64,000 nt of DNA, taken from the NCBI GenBank assembly GCA_000156115.1, contig DS995276.1, positions 1 to 64,000 of the forward strand. The letters run 5' to 3'. This stretch comes from Rhodobacteraceae bacterium HTCC2083. GTDB taxonomy: Bacteria; Pseudomonadota; Alphaproteobacteria; Rhodobacterales; Rhodobacteraceae. Each line of letters opens with the position of its first letter. The first letter of the stretch is position 1. Shown piece by piece: positions 60,236 through 64,000 of this stretch. The notes under the pieces are model-generated. The model worked only from the letters and a program-made list of their open reading frames with translations. It did no database searches and was not told where the DNA came from. The position numbers and the translations under genes were made by a program.

Positions 60236-61111
60236 ATGGATATCAAACGCATTGGTGTGGTCGGTGCAGGTCAGATGGGCAACGGTATCACGCATGTTCT
60301 AGCGCTTGCCGGCTATGATGTTTTACTCAACGATATCAATGCTGAAGCCCTTGATGCTGCGCTTGTGCGGATTGAGAAAAATATTGAACGGCAAGTTTCA
60401 AAAGGCGCTGTGAGCGCTGACGAAAAGAAAGCTGCGCTCTCGCGTATTTCAACCACTGTTGAGCTGACCGAATTAGGACCAACCGATTTGGTAATCGAGG
60501 CGGCGACAGAGCGCGAAGATATTAAACATCAAATTTTCGCAACTCTTTTGCCGCATCTTGCAGAGCATACGATCCTGACTTCGAACACGTCATCCATTTC
60601 GATCACTCGCCTCGCGGCTGCGACGGATCGACCCGAGCGCTTCATGGGTTTCCATTTCATGAACCCCGTGCCCTTAATGCAATTGGTCGAACTCATCCGT
60701 GGTATCGCGACAGATCAGCCGACCTATGATGCCTGCCTTGGCGTGGTTGAGCGCTTGAACAAAACTGCTGCCTCTGCTGAAGATTTCCCCGCCTTCATCG
60801 TAAATCGCATCCTTATGCCGATGATCAATGAAGCGGTTTACACACTTTATGAGGGGGTCGGATCCGTATCCTCTATTGATCAATCGCTCAAGCTTGGCGC
60901 GAACCATCCGATGGGGCCTTTAGAACTGGCGGATTTCATTGGCTTGGACACATGCCTCGCGATCATGAACGTGTTGCACGACGGGCTTGCGGATACGAAA
61001 TACCGCCCCTGCCCGCTGCTTACGAAATATGTGGAAGCGGGATGGCTTGGTCGTAAAGTGAAACGTGGGTTTTACGATTATCGTGGGGACGTTCCTGTCC
61101 CGACGCGCTGA
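60236..61111 (+). CDS. 3-hydroxybutyryl-CoA dehydrogenase
   Basis: NAD(P)-dependent 3-hydroxyacyl-CoA dehydrogenase of 291 residues. Rossmann motif GVVGAGQMGNGITHVLALAGYDVLLNDIN at the N-terminus; catalytic-dyad region GFHFMNPVPLMQLVELIRG with the His; ANHPMGPLELADFIGLDTCL in the C-terminal domain. The enzyme interconverts acetoacetyl-CoA and 3-hydroxybutyryl-CoA, serving beta-oxidation, PHB metabolism or the ethylmalonyl-CoA route. Neighbouring etfBA suggests acyl-CoA oxidation. CAGGAGA precedes the ATG. Confidence 0.93.
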   Translation: MDIKRIGVVGAGQMGNGITHVLALAGYDVLLNDINAEALDAALVRIEKNIERQVSKGAVSADEKKAALSRISTTVELTELGPTDLVIEAATEREDIKHQIFATLLPHLAEHTILTSNTSSISITRLAAATDRPERFMGFHFMNPVPLMQLVELIRGIATDQPTYDACLGVVERLNKTAASAEDFPAFIVNRILMPMINEAVYTLYEGVGSVSSIDQSLKLGANHPMGPLELADFIGLDTCLAIMNVLHDGLADTKYRPCPLLTKYVEAGWLGRKVKRGFYDYRGDVPVPTR

Positions 61112-61121
61112 TCTTCGCGCG

Positions 61122-62006
61122 TTACTTTTTGCCAAGTGCCATAGTGTGTTCGCGCAGCCACGCCACGAAACCGCGAGGATTGCTGGACCATTCTTTGATC
61201 TTCGCGTCTTCAATCGGCGTACCGACCACAGGTTTTTGAGGCTTGCCACAGGCGTGCATCACCTCATGGATCAACAGGCCCTGACGCAATGTCGATGAGA
61301 TCCGGTTTGCGATTTGATAGGCCCGACTGTTTTGTCCGGGAAAATGGATCGGGATCACAACCGCGCCAGACCGTTGGATCATTTTCGCGGTGAACGGGTT
61401 CCATTGCTGTTCAATCGCGGGGCCAAACCACGTGTCAGAAGACGCGACCGTACCAGATGGGAACAGCACGATCACACCACCACCTGAGAGGTGATCCATA
61501 GCGCGGCGGCGCATATCAAGGCTTTGCTCGCGCGCATCTTCCTCATGCGGGAACGGCACGGGGATCATGAATTCTTCGATTTCGCTCACGCCAGTCAAAA
61601 GGGATCGCGTCAGAATGCGGTAATCCGCACGCCGACGGCCGATAAGTTCCGCCAAAATCATCCCATCCACCAATCCATGCGGATGGTTTGCGACAATGAT
61701 AACTGGTCCTTTTTTGGGAATATTCTCGATCTGGGACGCGGGCGTGTGCAGCTCGATCCCCATATGCGTCAAGGCTTCCGACCAGAAGGCTTGCCCATCA
61801 GAGGCACCTGTGCGCTCAAAACGGCGCACAAGCCAGATCAAGGGGATTTTGCCAGTCAACCATTCCATCACGCGAATAGTTGCGGACTGCCAAGGATTTG
61901 TGAAGGTATTCGCGTAAGACAGCTTGCGCTTGTCATATGGAATTGGTTCACTTGGACCGGTCACGGGGGTCGTCATAACGGCAGGTTTTTGCACTCTGTC
62001 AGCCAT
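61122..62006 (-). CDS. PlsC-type lysophospholipid acyltransferase
   Basis: Membrane-associated acyltransferase of 294 residues. The catalytic HX4D-type motif is ANHPHGLVDGMILAELIG; the later glycerophosphate-binding block is GGGVIVLFPSGTVASSD (EGTR-like, here PSGT). VVIPIHFPGQNS is the third block. A hydrophobic segment near residue 50 (TGKIPLIWLVRRFE) may anchor it. The acyl acceptor cannot be told; haemolysin-type ornithine-lipid synthases (OlsA) are also possible. The start at 62006 is uncertain by four codons. Confidence 0.82.
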   Translation of the reverse strand: MADRVQKPAVMTTPVTGPSEPIPYDKRKLSYANTFTNPWQSATIRVMEWLTGKIPLIWLVRRFERTGASDGQAFWSEALTHMGIELHTPASQIENIPKKGPVIIVANHPHGLVDGMILAELIGRRRADYRILTRSLLTGVSEIEEFMIPVPFPHEEDAREQSLDMRRRAMDHLSGGGVIVLFPSGTVASSDTWFGPAIEQQWNPFTAKMIQRSGAVVIPIHFPGQNSRAYQIANRISSTLRQGLLIHEVMHACGKPQKPVVGTPIEDAKIKEWSSNPRGFVAWLREHTMALGKK

Positions 62007-62057
62007 GGATTTGCCCAATTCCTTATGCGTTGTGATACGTCGCCATGTTCAAGGCGC

Positions 62058-62336
62058 TTAGCATCCCTCTCCAAAACGATCCGCGACAAGCACGTCAAGT
62101 GCCTCGGCTAAAGCAACAGCATCAGGACCGTTTGTTTGCACCTCAATACTGGTTCCTTTCGAAGCTGCCAACATCAAAAGCCCCATAATACTATCGCCAA
62201 GCGCACTTACCCCGTCGCGGCTGACCTCTGCGGTGGCGTCAAACCCTTCCACAACCTCAACAAATTTCGCTGATGCGCGCGCGTGCAGACCCTTTTCGTT
62301 GATGATCTTAAGCGTTCTCAGGTTCGTCTCCGACAT
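62058..62336 (-). CDS. Phosphocarrier protein HPr
   Basis: Phosphotransferase-system phosphocarrier, 92 residues. The histidine phosphorylation site is in KGLHARASAKF, and the regulatory serine phosphorylated by HprK is in GDSIMGLLMLAA. It is the last gene of hprK-rapZ-EIIA-HPr, with no sugar permease nearby, so a regulatory rather than uptake role is likely, as in other alphaproteobacteria. Confidence 0.95.
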   Translation of the reverse strand: MSETNLRTLKIINEKGLHARASAKFVEVVEGFDATAEVSRDGVSALGDSIMGLLMLAASKGTSIEVQTNGPDAVALAEALDVLVADRFGEGC

Positions 62337-62354
62337 AGTAAAAGTACCTTTGAA

Positions 62355-62747
62355 TCAAGATCTTGAAATGTTTTGGCTGTCTATATACTTGCGCCCTGCA
62401 TCCAAGGCTTCGCGCACGGCATCCGCTATTGGCAAGCTGCGCGATTTGGCGAGCTTCACCAGCATCGGCAAATTTGCGCCATATAGGATGCGTCGCCCAT
62501 CTTGACGACAGGCGCGCAGTGACAAATTCGATGGAGATCCGCCAAACATATCTGTCACCATGACGACGCCAGCGCCTGTATCAACAGACTCAGCCGCAGC
62601 ACAAATCTCTGTTTCTTTTAGACTACGATCGTGATCAGGCTCTATCGCGATGCTCTTGATACCGCCTTGCACGCCGACCACGTGTTCTATCGCAGCGACG
62701 TATTCCCGCGCGAGCCCACCGTGTGCAACGATCACAATTCCAATCAA
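62355..62747 (-). CDS. PTS EIIA component, mannose-family type, TTG start
   Basis: 130 residues with the ManX-like fold: IGIVIVAHGGLAREYVAAIEHVVG carries the phosphorylated His in AHGG, and VVMVTDMFGGSPSNLSL is the second signature. Homologues begin at this point, and the codon there is TTG with AAGG 8 bases upstream; the only ATG in frame is 36 codons earlier inside rapZ and gives unrelated residues. It probably accepts phosphate from HPr and acts as a regulator. Confidence 0.88.
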   Translation of the reverse strand: MIGIVIVAHGGLAREYVAAIEHVVGVQGGIKSIAIEPDHDRSLKETEICAAAESVDTGAGVVMVTDMFGGSPSNLSLRACRQDGRRILYGANLPMLVKLAKSRSLPIADAVREALDAGRKYIDSQNISRS

Positions 62748-62784
62748 ACCGTCAGCCTTACGTTCAAAAGTTGAGTTTTCACCA

Positions 62785-63681
62785 TCATTGAAGCATGCCA
62801 GAGGCGCGCTGCAGCTCTCGGTGCCTACATGACACTTGCCAGCCTGCAAGTGCAAGCATCTGTGACGTCGCTTCCGTTAGGGTAACAGAGCGATGACGCC
62901 CGCCCGTGCAGCCAAACGCGATGGAAAAGTGTGATTTCCCCTCCTCCAGATAGGCAGGTAACAACGTAGCACAGAGATCGGTGATTTGTTGAAAAAATGC
63001 AGCATAGCGCGGATCGTCCGCAACGTAGCGCGCAACGGCTTCGTCCAATCCAGAAAGCGCACGCAAGTCTGCTTCATAATGGGGATTTCTGAGGAAACGG
63101 CAGTCAAACACCATATCCGCGGAGCGCGGCAAGCCACGTTTGTAGGAAAAGGATTGCAGAGTAACGGAAAGTTTTTGATGGAATTCCAAGGAGAATAGGC
63201 GCGACATCTCTGCACGTAATTCATGCAGGCTAAGTTCAGAGCTATCAATCAGAATGCTTGCGCAGTCTTTCACCGTTTGCAGCATTTGTTTTTCTCGTGC
63301 AATCCCGCGCAAAGGATCGTCAGTGCCTGCCATCGGATGTCTGCGACGGGTCTCGGAAAAGCGGCGCAGCAAAACGTCGTCAGAGCAGTCGGTATAGAGC
63401 ACATCGAAATCGTATTCCGGCTGCTCGCTTAGATCTTCGATCGCCTCCATCAATGCCGCGGTGGAGAATTCGCGGTTACGGGTATCGAGACCGAGCGCGA
63501 GGGGTTTTTCATGCGCGGGACCATTTAAGAGACGCGGCAGCAAAGAGAGCGGTAAGTTGTCTATTGCCTCATAACCCAAATCTTCCAGCGCATTGATCGC
63601 GGTTGAACGCCCTGCACCCGAAGGGCCAGTAACCAAAATCAAGCGTTGTTTTTGGGATGCTGTTGAGCTGTCTTTAATCAT
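62785..63681 (-). CDS. rapZ: RapZ (YvcJ) family nucleotide-binding protein
   Basis: RNase adapter/GTP-binding protein, 298 residues. Walker [29 protein letters not shown] at the N-terminus, LDTRNREF, the [19 protein letters not shown] motif, and the C-terminal domain with [25 protein letters not shown] and [13 protein letters not shown]. In E. coli RapZ controls glmS through small RNAs; that function is not assumed here. The start overlaps the hprK end by 8 bases. Confidence 0.95.
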   Translation of the reverse strand: MIKDSSTASQKQRLILVTGPSGAGRSTAINALEDLGYEAIDNLPLSLLPRLLNGPAHEKPLALGLDTRNREFSTAALMEAIEDLSEQPEYDFDVLYTDCSDDVLLRRFSETRRRHPMAGTDDPLRGIAREKQMLQTVKDCASILIDSSELSLHELRAEMSRLFSLEFHQKLSVTLQSFSYKRGLPRSADMVFDCRFLRNPHYEADLRALSGLDEAVARYVADDPRYAAFFQQITDLCATLLPAYLEEGKSHFSIAFGCTGGRHRSVTLTEATSQMLALAGWQVSCRHRELQRASGMLQ

Positions 63682-64000
63682 GCGCTGACGATTTCACCTT
63701 TTCGTTCTGAGCTGGAGCTATCTTAAGGTATTGCAAAAGTGCGAAGGGCAAAACCTCAATGCCGGGTTTGTGAAAAAGGCGGATGTTTTGGCCGCAGAAT
63801 TCTATTGTTTTTAGGTCTGGTAGTCGTTGCGCCTCGGTCAAGTCGAGATCGACCGCACAGATTATTTGGGCTTCCTGAACTGAATTGGCGTTCAAAATAC
63901 CAAACCCGCGCGCTTCAACTTTCCCTTTGATCGCGTCTGGGCAACGCGCAATCAACTTCTTGTTCTCACAGGAAAGTTGCGTTTGATCGTCGGCGACAAG
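63674..64000 (-). CDS. hprK: HPr kinase/phosphatase, C-terminal part (cut by window edge)
   Basis: Only the last 108 codons lie in the window; the frame is open to 64000. LVADDQTQL... [68 protein letters not shown] matches the C-terminal part of short alphaproteobacterial HprK, including the VEARGFGIL motif. The Walker A motif must lie outside. It phosphorylates the HPr serine and points to HPr-based regulation. Confidence 0.88.
   Translation of the reverse strand, partial: LVADDQTQLSCENKKLIARCPDAIKGKVEARGFGILNANSVQEAQIICAVDLDLTEAQRLPDLKTIEFCGQNIRLFHKPGIEVLPFALLQYLKIAPAQNEKVKSSAHD

Overview
The window comes from an alphaproteobacterium, most likely of the Rhodobacterales (Roseobacter group). 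This rests on the protein sequences: N-termini of RpoB and S12, an ATP12 chaperone gene, an HprK-RapZ-EIIA-HPr cluster, and etfBA next to 3-hydroxybutyryl-CoA dehydrogenase. The backbone is the translation/transcription superoperon, read on the minus strand from high to low coordinates: tuf2, tRNA-Trp, secE, nusG, rplK-rplA, rplJ-rplL, rpoB-rpoC, rpsL-rpsG-fusA-tuf1, rpsJ-rplC-rplD-rplW, rplB-rpsS-rplV-rpsC-rplP, rpmC to rpmD.

The superoperon is broken at many transcription-unit borders. Accessory DNA lies between secE and tRNA-Trp, rplK and nusG, rplJ and rplA, rpoB and rplL, rpsL and rpoC, rplB and rplW, and rpmC and rplP. After rpmD the usual rplO-secY tail is missing and a terminator closes the unit. 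Terminator hairpins are visible at most of these borders. Several inserts hold decayed genes: a UlaG-like hydrolase, a LicD/TagD chimera, an OmpA protein with an in-frame amber codon, an NmrA-like reductase with a frameshift, a GNAT with an internal deletion, and a 1.5-kb reading frame with three in-frame stops.

The most notable insert is at 19402-21239. It holds an A/T-rich 498-residue reverse transcriptase gene with a YRDD active-site motif, followed by about 230 bases that can fold into several strong hairpins. It sits exactly between the putative rplB promoter and the rplW terminator. The domain layout suggests a stand-alone UG/DRT-like (defence) reverse transcriptase, possibly with a partner RNA. 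This is the best candidate for an undescribed system here.

The left flank (1-7050, minus strand) has an amino-acid ABC transporter binding protein and a housekeeping run degQ-rarA-crcB-rluC-HAD-atp12. The right flank has a lipoprotein gene, parC, an SH3-domain protein, an SDR, a HIG1-type membrane protein, a cobalamin adenosyltransferase, etfBA, 3-hydroxybutyryl-CoA dehydrogenase, an acyltransferase, and the regulatory PTS genes. The two tuf genes are identical over about 1.3 kb, including the 3' untranslated region and terminator, but differ upstream of the start codon.

Functions were assigned from recognised sequence motifs only; no database search was run.
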